Source: Achromobacter xylosoxidans (GTDB lineage Bacteria; Pseudomonadota; Gammaproteobacteria; Burkholderiales; Burkholderiaceae_B). From it: DNA of 64,000 bases. This document shows positions 35,256-45,308 of the stretch, piece by piece. The stretch spans positions 4,402,001 to 4,466,000 of the forward strand of contig NZ_CP061008.1 of NCBI RefSeq assembly GCF_014490035.1, in the 5' to 3' direction. The first letter of the stretch is position 1. Every line of letters begins with the position of its first letter. The notes under the pieces are model-generated. The model was not told the DNA's origin and searched no databases. It worked only from the letters and a program-made list of their open reading frames with translations. The position numbers and the translations under genes are program-made.

Positions 35256-35918
35256 CTAATTTCCCTTCAGCTTCGCGTCTGCCGCTTGCGCTGCAGCAAC
35301 GAAGAACGAGATTCTATCAGAACTTTTAATTCCTTGCTCAAGCTCCACGCCGCTACTCACGTCGACCGCCCAAGGCCTGACCAATTCCACCGCCTGCCCG
35401 ACGTTTTCTGCGTTCAAGCCGCCCGACAGAATCAGGGGCCGCGACACCGGATCGGCCCTCACCTCGTCTAACAGGGTGTAGTCGAAGCCATGGCCGCTGC
35501 CGCCGTATCCCGCGCTGTAGCTGTCGAACAGCCAGCCCGCGGCTTCGCCATAGGCGCGGCACGAAGAGGCCAGGCTTTCCGCGGTATCCAGGCCGGGCGC
35601 GCCGGCACGGAATGCCCTTAGAAAGCGATGACCGTAGCGCGCGCAATCCTGCGGCGTTTCATCGCCATGGAACTGCAGCAGCTCCGGCTTGACCTGGTCC
35701 AGCACGGCCTGCACCTCGGCCTCTTGCGCATTCACGAACAAGGCCACCACGTCGACAAAGGCCGGCACCATGCGCCGCAACTGAGCTGCGCGCGTCGGCG
35801 TCAGGCAACGCTTGCTCTTGGCGTAAAACACAAAACCGATCGCATCGACGCCCGCCGCAACGGCGGCGTCGATGTCCTGTTCCCGGGTCAATCCACAGAT
35901 CTTGATGCGTGTGCGCAT
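35256..35918 (-). CDS. trpF: Phosphoribosylanthranilate isomerase
   Basis: TIM-barrel enzyme, 220 residues, of tryptophan synthesis; it isomerises N-(5'-phosphoribosyl)anthranilate. Visible: catalytic cysteine 8 in IKICGLT, LLQFHGDE, the aspartate in FDSYSAGYGGSG, ILSGGLNAENV and the C-terminal phosphate site VDVSSGVELEQGIKS. In related betaproteobacteria trpB-trpA follow trpF; here the next gene downstream is tRNA-Val, so the trp cluster is interrupted. Confidence 0.96.
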   Translation of the reverse strand: MRTRIKICGLTREQDIDAAVAAGVDAIGFVFYAKSKRCLTPTRAAQLRRMVPAFVDVVALFVNAQEAEVQAVLDQVKPELLQFHGDETPQDCARYGHRFLRAFRAGAPGLDTAESLASSCRAYGEAAGWLFDSYSAGYGGSGHGFDYTLLDEVRADPVSRPLILSGGLNAENVGQAVELVRPWAVDVSSGVELEQGIKSSDRISFFVAAAQAADAKLKGN

Positions 35919-35987
35919 GAAACTCTTCGCTTGCTTGGCCGCCCTGCGCGGCTGGTCGAATCAGTATATCCGGCGTGCAGGCACCGC

Positions 35988-37199
35988 CTACGCGGCGGGC
36001 TGGCCCATGGTGGCCACGAGATTGTCGAAACTGCCCTCGGCCAGACGGAACCAGGGCGTTTCCTTGTCACGAAACGCCGCCATGCTGTCGTACAGCTTCT
36101 TGAACATGGGATCCTTGGCGCTCATTTCCTGGTAGGCGGCCAGCGACGCCTCGTAGCTCGCCTGCAGGACCGGCTTGGGAAACGCCTTCAACTGCGCACC
36201 GCGCGACACCAGCCGGCGCAGCGCGTCCGGATTGCCAGCGTCGTACTTGGCGATCATGTTGGCAGTCGCCATGCGGCATGCCAGCGTCAAAGCGGACTGA
36301 TACGGCTTGGGCAACTCGTCGTAGGCGTCCTGGTTCACATACAAGGACAGCTGCAGCGTGCCCGCCCACCAGCCCGGAAAATAGTAATTCCTGGCCACTT
36401 TATAGAGAGCCAGGTTTTCATCGTCGTACGGGCCGATCCACGCCACGGCGTCCACGACGCCCTGCTCCAGCGCGCCATAGGCTTCGGCCACCGGAACGTC
36501 CACGGGCGTCGCGCCCATCCGCGCCAGCACATGGCGGGCGAACCCGCCGGCCTTCACCTTGAGCCCCCGCAGGTCGTCCACGGTCTTGATTTCCCCGCGA
36601 AACCAGCCGCCCATCTGCGCGCCGGTATAGCCGCAGGGAAAGTTCAGGATGTTGTACTTGTCGAACAGCACGCGCGTGAGCGCCAGGCCTTCGCCCTGCG
36701 TCATCCACGCATTCATCTGCCGCGTGTTCAGGCCGAACGGCACGCCGGCGTCAAAGCACAGCGCCGGGTCGATATCGAAGTAGCGGGTCGACGCCGTATG
36801 GCCGCAATCGACGACGCGGTGCTGCACGGCTTCCAGCACCTGGCCCGGCTGCACCAGGTCGCCGGCGGGAAAGATCTCGATGCTGAAGCGCCCGTCGGTC
36901 ACCTCGTTCACGTAACGCGCCACGTCTTCGGCGCCGGCGAACAAGGTGGGAGACTCGTTGGGAAAACTGGAGGCCAGCCGCCATGCGACTTTGGATGGGG
37001 CTGCCACCACCGCGGGCGCTTCGGGCGCGGCCACCGGAGCGGGCGGCGGACTGGCCGGAGCCTCTTGCGGAGCCGACGGCGGTTCCGACGGGACAGCGCT
37101 GGCGTTTTCCTCGGTCGACGGGACTTCCTGCGCGAACGCCGGAGCGACCAGGGCGGCGCCGCCCAGGGCGGTCTGCTTCAAAAACGCGCGGCGTTGCAT
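35988..37199 (-). CDS. Orphan TRAP transporter solute-binding protein, TakP-like
   Basis: 403 residues with a twin-arginine-type N-terminus (MQRRAFLKQTALGGAALVAPAFA), then a Pro/Ala-rich linker (about 25-68) and a DctP-family domain. Segments AWRLASSFPNESPTLFAGAEDVARYV, AWIGPYDDENLALYKVARNYYFPGWW and GLKVKAGGFARHVLARMGATP resemble the 2-oxoacid-binding TakP proteins. The ATG at 37197-37199 is chosen since the Tat motif begins there. No TRAP permease genes are adjacent, so it must work with a distant permease. It lies 52 nt from truA and 69 nt from trpF on the same strand. Confidence 0.88.
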   Translation of the reverse strand: MQRRAFLKQTALGGAALVAPAFAQEVPSTEENASAVPSEPPSAPQEAPASPPPAPVAAPEAPAVVAAPSKVAWRLASSFPNESPTLFAGAEDVARYVNEVTDGRFSIEIFPAGDLVQPGQVLEAVQHRVVDCGHTASTRYFDIDPALCFDAGVPFGLNTRQMNAWMTQGEGLALTRVLFDKYNILNFPCGYTGAQMGGWFRGEIKTVDDLRGLKVKAGGFARHVLARMGATPVDVPVAEAYGALEQGVVDAVAWIGPYDDENLALYKVARNYYFPGWWAGTLQLSLYVNQDAYDELPKPYQSALTLACRMATANMIAKYDAGNPDALRRLVSRGAQLKAFPKPVLQASYEASLAAYQEMSAKDPMFKKLYDSMAAFRDKETPWFRLAEGSFDNLVATMGQPAA

Positions 37200-37251
37200 G
37201 GCAAGAGCCTCCATCGGATATGGACAGGCATCGCCGTTGCCGGCGACATCC

Positions 37252-38061
37252 CTAATAGGTTTGAGTAAACGGCGACAGCAACTGCGATCCCCCGTCGAGC
37301 TCATCCAGGCCGAACGCTTCCGGATAATCGATGGCGGACAGGTACAGCCCATCGGGCGCGAAGGTCGGCGCGCCCCGCTTGCGGTCGCGCCAGGACAGCA
37401 ACTGCGCCATCCAGTCCACCGATTCGCGCCCTTGCCCGATCTGCAATAGTGCGCCCATGATGTTGCGCACCATATGATGCAGGAAGGCATTGGCCTTCAG
37501 GGTGAACACCAGGAACGGCCCGCGTTCATCGATGTCCAGCCGGTAGAGATGACGCACGGGATGCTTGGCCTGGCATTGCGAGGAACGGAAGCTGGAAAAG
37601 TCATGCTCGCCCAGCAAGGCGTTTGCCGCGGCCCGCATGGCATCGACGTCCAGCGGCTGAAAACACCAGCCAGCCCGCCCGGCCCACAACGCAGGCCGAA
37701 CGCGGCCGCGCCACAACAGATAAACGTAGGTGCGGGCGCGCGCGGAAAATCGCGCGTGGAATTCGTCCGATACCGGCTGCGCCCACTGGACCGAAATACT
37801 GGGTGGCAGGAAGGCATTCACCCCCCGGACCCAGGATTCCATCCGGCGATCGAGCTCGGTGTCCAGATGGACTACCTGCATCGCGCCGTGCACACCGGTG
37901 TCCGTACGGCCGGCGCAGATGGTCGCGACCGGCCCTTCCACACCACAAAAACTGCCCAGGGCGGCCTCCAGCGTGTCCTGCACCGTTTGCCGATGCGGCT
38001 GTGTCTGCCAACCCTGCCAGGCGGAGCCGTCATACGCCAGCCCCAATGCAACTCTAGACAT
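37252..38061 (-). CDS. truA: tRNA pseudouridine synthase A
   Basis: 269 residues. TruA changes uridines 38-40 of the anticodon arm to pseudouridine. The catalytic aspartate is Asp54 in [18 protein letters not shown]. Other family segments: [17 protein letters not shown] at the start, [17 protein letters not shown] and [17 protein letters not shown]. Its start is 3 nt past the fimV-like stop, so the two are tightly linked as in other betaproteobacteria. Confidence 0.97.
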   Translation of the reverse strand: MSRVALGLAYDGSAWQGWQTQPHRQTVQDTLEAALGSFCGVEGPVATICAGRTDTGVHGAMQVVHLDTELDRRMESWVRGVNAFLPPSISVQWAQPVSDEFHARFSARARTYVYLLWRGRVRPALWAGRAGWCFQPLDVDAMRAAANALLGEHDFSSFRSSQCQAKHPVRHLYRLDIDERGPFLVFTLKANAFLHHMVRNIMGALLQIGQGRESVDWMAQLLSWRDRKRGAPTFAPDGLYLSAIDYPEAFGLDELDGGSQLLSPFTQTY

Positions 38062-38064
38062 GTA

Positions 38065-39954
38065 TCAAACCCGTGGCCCGCCGACACGGTGCGGTTCGTC
38101 CGTGGGCGGTTCGTCCAGGTCGAGATTGATGCTTCCGAGCTTGCGGTTCAGCGCCGCCGTATCCAGCGCTGGCTCGTTGAATTCGTAGGTTTCCTCGTCA
38201 TCGTCCCCGCGCCGCGCGCCGGCCCGGCGCAAGAGCCAGGCAATCGCGAATGCGATCAGCGCCAGCACTGCGGTGACGATAACGAGCAGATTGTCGGCCA
38301 GCCACGCAGGCATGTCCGAGGCAGAATCCTTGCCTGCCGGCGTACCGGCGGCCTGATCTGGCGAAGGTGTCCCAGAAGCGCCCGCGGCGCCGGGAGTGCC
38401 CGCGGCTCCTGCCGTTCCTGTTGCGCCGGGAGCGCCTGCCGCGCCCGGAGCGCCTGCCGCACCCGCAGCGCCTGCCGCACCCGCAGCGCCTGCCGCACCC
38501 GCAGCGCCTGCCGCACCCGCAGCGCCCGCCGCACCCGAAGCGCCTGCCGCACCCGGAGCGCCTGCCGCACCCGAAGCTCCCGTTGCACCCGAAGCGCCCG
38601 TTGCACCCGAAGCGCCCGCTGCTCCCGAAGCGCCCGCTGCACCCGAAGCGCCCGTTGCACCCGAAGCGCCCGTTGCACCCGAAGCGCCCGCTGCTCCCGA
38701 AGCGCCCGCTGCACCCGAAGCGCCCGTTGCACCCGAAGCGCCCGTTGCACCCGAAGCGCCCGCTGCACCCGAAGCGCCCGTTGCACCCGAAGCGCCCGCT
38801 GCACCCGAAGCGCCCGCTGCGCCCGAAGCGCCCGCTGCACCCGAAGCGCCCGCTGCACCCGAAGCGCCCGCTGCACCCGAAGCGCCCGTTGCACCCGAAG
38901 CGCCCGTTGCACCAGCGGCGCCCTGCTGTGCCACCGCCTTGTTCAAATCGTCGACATTACTCTGCAGTTGGCTCACACGCCCCTGGACATCGGCCATGGC
39001 GCGCTCGCTCGACGTCCTGGCGTCAGCCTGCGCCTCGGCTTGAGCCGACGCGCTGTCTTGCGCCTGCCCGGAAGACAAGCGAACGCGATCCTGCGGCGGC
39101 GATGCGCTGGCCGCCCCGGCATCAGCGGGAGGCGCAACGCTGCCCGAAGCCGCGCCCTGCCCCTGGACCACGGACGGATTCGCGCCGGCCGCCGCGCCGA
39201 TGCGCGCGCGGTACTTCGCGAATGCCTCGGCATGCTCATTGAAGATGCGCCGCGCTTCGGCCGGATCCACCGCGCGCACGGTGGCCGCGTCGGGAATCGT
39301 CAACCTCTGGCCAGCCTTCACCAGATTCATATTGTTCTGGATGAATGCCTCGGGATTGGCGCGCCACAAGGCCACCAGCATCTGATAGACCGACGCGTTG
39401 GGCACGGCATTGCGCTGCGCGATCGCGAAAAGATTGTCGCCGGACTTCACGTTGACCGAACGTGATCCCGCCGCACGCCCCGGCGTGCCGACCGCGGCCG
39501 GCGTCACGTCGGCCGTGGTGCCGCGCAACGGCACCAGGATGCTGACCTGCACCTGGCGCTGCCCGGAGCTGGAGCTGATATCCAGCAGCAGATCAACCGC
39601 GCCGCTGGCCGGCGGCTGCGAGGCCCGCACGCGCAGATTCTTGCGCGTGGCGTCCAGGCCGTCCTCAACCCGGACCACCATGCTTGCCAGCGGGACCGGC
39701 GGTTTCAGGCCCGCGCGTTGCCAGGACGCCTCGTCGGCCACCGACACCTTGAGCGATGCGATTTCCTCGGGCGTGAGTTCCTGCAATCCCACCACCGCCT
39801 GCAGCGGCGCGCCCGGCACGGAAACCACCCGCGAATGCCCCACGCGCATGGCCATGGCGGTACTGCACACGCTTGAGCCAATCGCCAGCGCAATCGCCCA
39901 CTGCAGGGCTTTTAAACGGCGGGCATGCTTCACTTGGCGCGAACGCTGGGTCAT
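38065..39954 (-). CDS. fimV: FimV/HubP-like polar protein with long collagen-like region
   Basis: 629 residues. A signal peptide or anchor (about 12-35) is followed by the FimV N-terminal domain (from [21 protein letters not shown]), a LysM-type peptidoglycan-binding motif ([14 protein letters not shown], about 172-230), and a short coiled coil ([25 protein letters not shown]). Residues 345-530 are 62 unbroken Gly-X-Y triplets, mostly GAS, GAA and GAT. A single membrane segment ([21 protein letters not shown], about 548-568) and a short acidic cytoplasmic tail end it; the usual long TPR region is absent. FimV/HubP proteins organise cell poles and type IV pili. The collagen-like insert is unusual. 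Confidence 0.88.
   Translation of the reverse strand: MTQRSRQVKHARRLKALQWAIALAIGSSVCSTAMAMRVGHSRVVSVPGAPLQAVVGLQELTPEEIASLKVSVADEASWQRAGLKPPVPLASMVVRVEDGLDATRKNLRVRASQPPASGAVDLLLDISSSSGQRQVQVSILVPLRGTTADVTPAAVGTPGRAAGSRSVNVKSGDNLFAIAQRNAVPNASVYQMLVALWRANPEAFIQNNMNLVKAGQRLTIPDAATVRAVDPAEARRIFNEHAEAFAKYRARIGAAAGANPSVVQGQGAASGSVAPPADAGAASASPPQDRVRLSSGQAQDSASAQAEAQADARTSSERAMADVQGRVSQLQSNVDDLNKAVAQQGAAGATGASGATGASGAAGASGAAGASGAAGASGAAGASGAAGASGATGASGAAGASGATGASGATGASGAAGASGAAGASGATGASGATGASGAAGASGAAGASGATGASGATGASGAAGAPGAAGASGAAGAAGAAGAAGAAGAAGAAGAAGAAGAPGAAGAPGATGTAGAAGTPGAAGASGTPSPDQAAGTPAGKDSASDMPAWLADNLLVIVTAVLALIAFAIAWLLRRAGARRGDDDEETYEFNEPALDTAALNRKLGSINLDLDEPPTDEPHRVGGPRV
38365..38922. repeat. 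Minisatellite coding for collagen-like Gly-X-Y triplets
   Basis: 558 bp made of 9-bp and 18-bp units (plus-strand pattern GCACCCGAAGCGCCCGTT and variants). In the gene's frame it encodes 62 triplets with glycine first. The right part (38580-38910) is nearly uniform; the left part is more varied, with GAP and GAA. Repeats of this kind can gain or lose units in frame without breaking the gene. Confidence 0.95.
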
Positions 39955-40211
39955 AAGCTGGAATTCCGTCTTGTAGTCGACTTGCGGGCTGGAGCCGGAT
40001 CACGCCATATCGGTGAGAACTGGCATCAATTCACGGGAAAAGTGTAATGGATCATGCGCATTTCACAAACCTGAAAGGCCCGGCCGCGCTTGCTGGCGGG
40101 CCTGTCCGCCGACACGGTACAGACGCCCTGCAAACGGCAAGGGCACCCTGAGGTGCCCTTGCTTGCCTTGCGTGCCTGCTCAGGCGGCGCAGAACGCCGC
40201 CTGCAACGGCA
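39955..40211. other. Region between asd and fimV, with asd terminator hairpin
   Basis: The stretch holds an 11-bp stem with a 4-nt loop (40137-40162; CAAGGGCACC / GGTGCCCTTG core), about 50 nt past asd on the minus strand and followed by GCCGTTTG; it is a probable terminator despite the short U-run. The rest should carry the fimV promoter, but I see no clear -35/-10 pair. Confidence 0.55.
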
Positions 40212-41342
40212 TCAGGCTTCGGCCAGCGCGATGCGCAGCATGCGGCGCAGCGGCTCGGCGGCGCCCCACAGCAGCTGGTCGCCCACGGTGAAAGCGCCCA
40301 GGTACTGCGAGCCCATCGACAGCTTGCGCAGGCGGCCCACGGGAATGTCCAGCGTGCCGGTAACGGCGACCGGCGTCAGCGCGGAAACCGTGGCTTCCTT
40401 GGTGTTGGGCACGACCTTGGCCCACTGCGTGCCTTCGGCGATCAGCGCTTCGATCTCGTCCAGCGGCACATCGCGCTTGAGCTTGATGGTCAGCGCCTGG
40501 CTGTGGCAGCGCATCGCGCCGATGCGCACGCACAGGCCGTCGATCGGCGTGGCGGGCGTGCCGAAGGCGGCGCCGCGGCCCAGGATCTTGTTGGTCTCGA
40601 CCTCGCCCTTCCACTCTTCCTTGGACATGCCGTTGCCCAGGTCCTTGTCGATCCAGGGAATCAGGTTGCCACCCAGCGGCACGCCGAAGTGCTCGTGGGG
40701 CAGCGCCGGATCCTTTTGCTTGGCCAGCACGCCGCGGTCGATTTCCAGGATGGCCGACGCGGGATCGTCCAGCAGCGACTTGACCGACCCGTTGATCTCG
40801 CCGAACTGGGTCAGCAGCTCGCGCATGTGCTGCGCGCCACCGCCGGAAGCAGCCTGGTAGGTCATGGAGGTCATCCATTCGACCAGGTCGTTGTTGAACA
40901 GGCCGGCCAGGCCCATCAGCATGCAGCTGACGGTGCAGTTGCCTCCGATGAAGTTGCGCACGCCGCGCTTGAGCGCCGCGTCGATGACCGGGCGGTTGAC
41001 CGGATCCAGCACGATGATGGCGTCATCGGCCATGCGCAGGGTGCTGGCGGCATCGATCCAGATGCCGTTCCAGCCTGCGCCGCGCAGCTTGGGATAGACC
41101 TCGGAGGTGTAGTCGCCGCCTTGCGCCGTCACGATGATCGGCAGTTTTTTCAGAGCGTCAATGTTGTAGGCGTCTTGCAGCGGGCCTGCGCCAGTGGCCC
41201 AAGTGGGCGCGGCGCCGCCAGCGTTGCTGGTGGAGAAAAACACCGGTTCGATCAGTGCGAAGTCGTTCTCGTCGCGCATGCGTTGCATGAGCACCGAGCC
41301 GACCATACCGCGCCAGCCGACAAGGCCTACTGCTTGATTCAT
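40212..41342 (-). CDS. asd: Aspartate-semialdehyde dehydrogenase
   Basis: 376 residues, the gamma-proteobacterial type of Asd. It reduces aspartyl phosphate to aspartate semialdehyde for lysine, threonine, methionine and diaminopimelate synthesis. Visible: NADP-binding [18 protein letters not shown], the catalytic Cys136 in [11 protein letters not shown], and [20 protein letters not shown] with the catalytic histidine. It follows leuB on the minus strand, after a terminator, and precedes fimV. Confidence 0.97.
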   Translation of the reverse strand: MNQAVGLVGWRGMVGSVLMQRMRDENDFALIEPVFFSTSNAGGAAPTWATGAGPLQDAYNIDALKKLPIIVTAQGGDYTSEVYPKLRGAGWNGIWIDAASTLRMADDAIIVLDPVNRPVIDAALKRGVRNFIGGNCTVSCMLMGLAGLFNNDLVEWMTSMTYQAASGGGAQHMRELLTQFGEINGSVKSLLDDPASAILEIDRGVLAKQKDPALPHEHFGVPLGGNLIPWIDKDLGNGMSKEEWKGEVETNKILGRGAAFGTPATPIDGLCVRIGAMRCHSQALTIKLKRDVPLDEIEALIAEGTQWAKVVPNTKEATVSALTPVAVTGTLDIPVGRLRKLSMGSQYLGAFTVGDQLLWGAAEPLRRMLRIALAEA

Positions 41343-41499
41343 TTCAATCGCTCTTTAAAGGTGTGGAGACTAGGGTCCAGGGGAAAAAGCCGTGCAATTC
41401 AACAATTTATCAGAATGCACGGCCGGATGTTGCGGCGCAGCTAGAAATAATAGGGGCCGCAATGGATACAGAGCGCTTTCGAGGCGATGCCACAACAGC

Positions 41500-41537
41500 A
41501 AAACAAGGGGCGACCCAGCCGGGCTGCCCCTTGTTTT
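41500..41537 (-). terminator. Terminator of the leuCDB operon
   Basis: A perfect 12-bp stem AAAACAAGGGGC / GCCCCTTGTTTT (41500-41511 and 41526-41537) with a 14-nt loop lies 55 nt past the leuB stop. On the minus strand the stem ends in UUUU. Confidence 0.8.
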
Positions 41538-41591
41538 ACGGCGCTTCAACCGCCAGGCGCACGGGCGCCCGGCGGCTCGATCCCGAGAAGA

Positions 41592-42668
41592 TCAGGCCAG
41601 CGCTTTCAGCACTGCGTCGCCCATCTGCGCCGTGCCGACCTTGGTCGTGCCCGGCTCGAAGATGTCGGCGGTGCGCAGGCCGTCGGCCAGCACCCGGCGC
41701 ACGGCGGCCTCGATGCGGTCAGCCTGCGGCGCCAGATTCAGCGAATAGCGCAGCAGCATGGCCGCGGACAGGATGGTCGCCAGCGGATTGGCGATGCCTT
41801 GGCCGGCGATATCGGGCGCGGAACCGTGGCTGGGCTCGTACAAGCCTTGGCCGCCGGCGTTCAGCGAAGCCGAAGGCAGCATGCCGATCGAGCCCGTCAG
41901 CATGGCCGCTTCGTCGGACAGGATGTCGCCGAACAGATTGCCGGTCACGATGACGTCGAACTGGCGCGGGTTGCGCACCAGCTGCATGGCGGCGTTGTCG
42001 ACATACATGTGCGACAGCTCCACGTCGGGATACTCGCGCGCCACTTCGATGACGATGTCGCGCCAGAACTGCGAGGTCTCCAGCACGTTGGCCTTGTCCA
42101 CGCTGCACAGCTTCTTGTTGCGCTTGCGCGCCGATTCGAAGCCGATGCGCGCGATGCGGCGCACTTCGGATTCCGCGTAGCGCATGGTGTCGTAGCCTTC
42201 GCGTTCGCCGGTGAAGGCGCCGTCGGGCGAGGAACGCACGCCGCGCGGCGTGCCGAAATAGATGTCGCCAGTCAGTTCGCGGATGATCAGGATGTCCAGG
42301 CCGGACACGATCTCGGGCTTCAACGACGAAGCGCTGGCCAGTTCCGGATACAGGATGGCCGGACGCAGGTTGGCGAACAGGCCCAGCGCCTTGCGCAGGC
42401 CCAGAATGGCCTGCTCGGGGCGGAACTCGCGCGGCAGGCTGTCGTACTTCCAGTCGCCCACGGCGCCGAACAGCACGGCGTCCGATTCCTTGGCCAGGTT
42501 CAGCGTGGCCGGCGGCAGCGGATGCTCGAACGCATCGAAGGCGGCGCCGCCCACGGGCGCTTGCTTGATATCGAAGGACACGTCCAGCGCCTTCAGGACG
42601 CGCACGGCCTGTTCGACGATTTCCGGGCCGATGCCGTCACCCGGCAAGACTGCGATGTTGTGAGTCAT
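41592..42668 (-). CDS. leuB: 3-isopropylmalate dehydrogenase
   Basis: 358 residues, third enzyme of leucine synthesis. It oxidises and decarboxylates 3-isopropylmalate using NAD. Visible: [12 protein letters not shown] at the start, the substrate arginines in ERFR-like [16 protein letters not shown], and the metal site [35 protein letters not shown] (about residues 218-252). It is last in leuC-leuD-leuB, 35 nt after leuD. leuA is not here. Confidence 0.97.
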   Translation of the reverse strand: MTHNIAVLPGDGIGPEIVEQAVRVLKALDVSFDIKQAPVGGAAFDAFEHPLPPATLNLAKESDAVLFGAVGDWKYDSLPREFRPEQAILGLRKALGLFANLRPAILYPELASASSLKPEIVSGLDILIIRELTGDIYFGTPRGVRSSPDGAFTGEREGYDTMRYAESEVRRIARIGFESARKRNKKLCSVDKANVLETSQFWRDIVIEVAREYPDVELSHMYVDNAAMQLVRNPRQFDVIVTGNLFGDILSDEAAMLTGSIGMLPSASLNAGGQGLYEPSHGSAPDIAGQGIANPLATILSAAMLLRYSLNLAPQADRIEAAVRRVLADGLRTADIFEPGTTKVGTAQMGDAVLKALA

Positions 42669-42703
42669 ACGAAAACGATCCTGTAATCAGAAGAATGGTG
42701 GCG

Positions 42704-43354
42704 TCAGGCGATGGGACGGCTTTCCAGCCACGGATGACGGGCCAGGCGCTCGGCCTCGAAGGCGCGGATCTTGTCCGACTGGCGCAGGGTCAGCCCGATA
42801 TCGTCAAAGCCGTTGAGCAGACAGTACTTGCGGAAGGGTTCGATGTCGAAACCCATCTCGCGCCCATCCGCCGCCACCACGACCTGGCGGTCGAGGTCGA
42901 CGCGCAGCTTGTAGCCGGGGAAAGCCTTCACTTCGTCGAACAGGCGCGCGACTTCCAGTTCCGACAGGACGATGGGCAAGAGACCGTTCTTGAAGCTGTT
43001 GTTGAAGAAAATGTCGGCATAGGACGGCGCGATGATGGCGCGGAACCCGAACTGCGTCAGCGCCCAGGGCGCATGTTCGCGGCTGGAGCCGCAGCCGAAG
43101 TTCTTGCGCGCCAGCAGCACCGACGCGCCCTGGTAACGCGGCTGGTTCAGCACGAAATCCGGATTCAGCGGACGCTTGCTGTTGTCCATGCCGGGTTCGC
43201 CATGGTCCAGATAGCGCAGTTCATCGAACAGGTTCGGACCAAAGCCGGTGCGCTGGATGGATTTGAGGAACTGCTTGGGAATGATGAGGTCCGTGTCCAC
43301 GTTTTCGCGGTCGAGCGGAGCCACCAGGCCTTCGTGAGTGGTAAATGCTTGCAT
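42704..43354 (-). CDS. leuD: 3-isopropylmalate dehydratase small subunit
   Basis: 216 residues. LeuD joins LeuC to form the isomerase that converts 2- to 3-isopropylmalate. The swivelling-domain motifs are clear: [21 protein letters not shown] and [20 protein letters not shown], where GSSREH contacts the substrate. It lies 25 nt after leuC. Confidence 0.97.
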   Translation of the reverse strand: MQAFTTHEGLVAPLDRENVDTDLIIPKQFLKSIQRTGFGPNLFDELRYLDHGEPGMDNSKRPLNPDFVLNQPRYQGASVLLARKNFGCGSSREHAPWALTQFGFRAIIAPSYADIFFNNSFKNGLLPIVLSELEVARLFDEVKAFPGYKLRVDLDRQVVVAADGREMGFDIEPFRKYCLLNGFDDIGLTLRQSDKIRAFEAERLARHPWLESRPIA

Positions 43355-43379
43355 GATGTCGATACTCGGTGCGTGACGC

Positions 43380-44783
43380 TTAACGGAAAGTGCGGACGTC
43401 GACGAAATGGCCGGCGACGGCGGCTGCGGCGGCCATGGCCGGGCTGACCAGATGGGTGCGCCCGCCCTGCCCTTGCCGGCCCTCGAAATTGCGGTTCGAG
43501 GTAGAGGCGCAACGCTCGCCCGGTTCCAGGCGGTCGGCGTTCATGGCCAGGCACATGGAGCAGCCCGGCTCGCGCCACTCAAAGCCCGCCTCGATGAAGA
43601 TCTTGTCCAGCCCTTCGCGCTCGGCCTGCTGCTTGACCAGGCCCGAGCCCGGCACCACCATGGCCTGGCGCACATTGGAGGCCACATGCTTGCCGCGTGC
43701 GACCGCCGCCGCCGCGCGCAGGTCTTCAATGCGCGAATTGGTGCAAGAACCGATGAACACGCGATCCACGCGGATATCGGTAAGCGGCGTGTTCGGCTTC
43801 AAGCCCATGTACTGCAACGCGCGCTCCATGCCGCTGCGGCGCACGTCGTCTTTTTCGCGATCGGGGTCCGGCACGCGGGAATCCACCGGCAGCACCATTT
43901 CCGGGGACGTGCCCCAGGTGACCTGCGGCTTGATGTCGCGGGCGTTGACTTGCACCACGGCATCGAACTTGGCGCCCTCATCGGTATGCAGGGTGCGCCA
44001 GTAGCCCACCGCCTGATCCCAGAGCACGCCCGTGGGCGCGAAGGGACGGCCGCGGAAGTACTCGACGGTCTTGTCGTCCACCGCCACCATGCCGGAACGA
44101 GCGCCGGCTTCGATGGCCATGTTGCAGACGGTCATGCGGCCTTCCACGGACAGGGCGCGGATCGTGCTGCCGGCGAACTCGATGGCGTAGCCCGTGCCGC
44201 CGGCCGTGCCGATGATGCCGATGATGTGCAGGACCACGTCCTTGGCCGTACAGCCGAAGGGCAACTCGCCGTCGACCTTGATCAGCATGCTCTTGGCTTT
44301 CTTCATGAGCAGCGTCTGGGTCGCCAGCACGTGCTCCACTTCGGAAGTGCCGATGCCGAAGGCCAGCGCACCCAGGGCGCCGTGCGTGCTGGTGTGTGAG
44401 TCGCCGCAGACCACGGTCATGCCGGGCAGGGTCGCGCCCTGCTCCGGGCCGATCACGTGCACGATGCCCTGGCGCAGGTCATTCATGCGGAATTCGGTGA
44501 TGCCGTACTTTTCGCAGTTGGCGTCCAGCGTGTCCACCTGCAGGCGCGAAATCGGATCGTCGATGCCCTGGGCGCGGTTCAGCGTCGGCACGTTGTGGTC
44601 CGCGACTGCCAGGTTGGCGCCCGTACGCCACGGCTTGCGGCCGGCCATCGCCAGGCCCTCGAACGCCTGCGGGCTGGTGACTTCGTGCACCAGGTGGCGG
44701 TCGATATAGAGCAGACAGGTGCCGTCTGATTCCTGATGGACGACGTGGGCGTCCCAGAGTTTGTCGTAAAGAGTTTGGGCCAT
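43380..44783 (-). CDS. leuC: 3-isopropylmalate dehydratase large subunit
   Basis: 467 residues, aconitase-family subunit holding the [4Fe-4S] cluster. The cluster cysteines are in [18 protein letters not shown] and [43 protein letters not shown] and VCGDSH are also visible. The ATG at 44781-44783 ([15 protein letters not shown]) is preferred over one 15 nt upstream. First gene of the leuCDB operon. Confidence 0.97.
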   Translation of the reverse strand: MAQTLYDKLWDAHVVHQESDGTCLLYIDRHLVHEVTSPQAFEGLAMAGRKPWRTGANLAVADHNVPTLNRAQGIDDPISRLQVDTLDANCEKYGITEFRMNDLRQGIVHVIGPEQGATLPGMTVVCGDSHTSTHGALGALAFGIGTSEVEHVLATQTLLMKKAKSMLIKVDGELPFGCTAKDVVLHIIGIIGTAGGTGYAIEFAGSTIRALSVEGRMTVCNMAIEAGARSGMVAVDDKTVEYFRGRPFAPTGVLWDQAVGYWRTLHTDEGAKFDAVVQVNARDIKPQVTWGTSPEMVLPVDSRVPDPDREKDDVRRSGMERALQYMGLKPNTPLTDIRVDRVFIGSCTNSRIEDLRAAAAVARGKHVASNVRQAMVVPGSGLVKQQAEREGLDKIFIEAGFEWREPGCSMCLAMNADRLEPGERCASTSNRNFEGRQGQGGRTHLVSPAMAAAAAVAGHFVDVRTFR

Positions 44784-45308
44784 GGATGCGCTCTGCAAAT
44801 AGACAATCCGGCTCGTGCCGCGCGCGGTTCAAACAACGATCCCGGGCGCCAGCCACTGCGGCATGAGCGAATTATGCACAGGGTCTCAACCTAGTACAAC
44901 TGCACCTTATATACCAGTACCAACACTACCACGCTAAGACATGGCGAGGTCAGTTCGTCTTATTTCCATACCTCAATCGAACCGCAACCAAACAGTTACA
45001 GATACAAATTCGGGTATTTAAAACAGATACAAAATTATCAAACCGATATAATCGTTGTGCGCCGTGTTCACCCAAACCGCGAAATAAAGCGCAATAAACC
45101 GCATTTATCCTGCATTAAACCGGATCACAAATCTGGAATATCGCGAAATTAGTGCAAATTCAAGCTAATTAAGAGATGATGCGCGAAGAAACCCAAACTG
45201 CCGACCGGAAAACTTCGTCAAGAATTAACAAATATTGACTCGTCAAATCTGACATTTCCACACAATATGGCGGCCATTAATTCCTAACTCGACTCGCGAA
45301 TAATCACT
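44784..45308. other. AT-rich divergent control region of leuC and the type I secretion operon
   Basis: 525 nt without a gene, much richer in A and T than its surroundings from about 44870 to 45300. A possible leuC promoter on the minus strand is TTGTAC (44894-44899)-N17-CATAAT (44871-44876). Toward the secretion genes there is a TATAAT at 45047-45052 with no good -35, and direct repeats ACAGATACAAA at 44998-45008 and 45023-45033. Such AT-rich DNA is typical of regulated, possibly H-NS-type silenced, surface genes. Confidence 0.6.

Noticed and set aside
37474..39465. Plus-strand 663-codon frame and Pro-rich frames opposite truA/fimV
   Set aside because: They mirror the low-complexity collagen-like minisatellite, which is open in all six frames. 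The minus strand carries truA and FimV domains.
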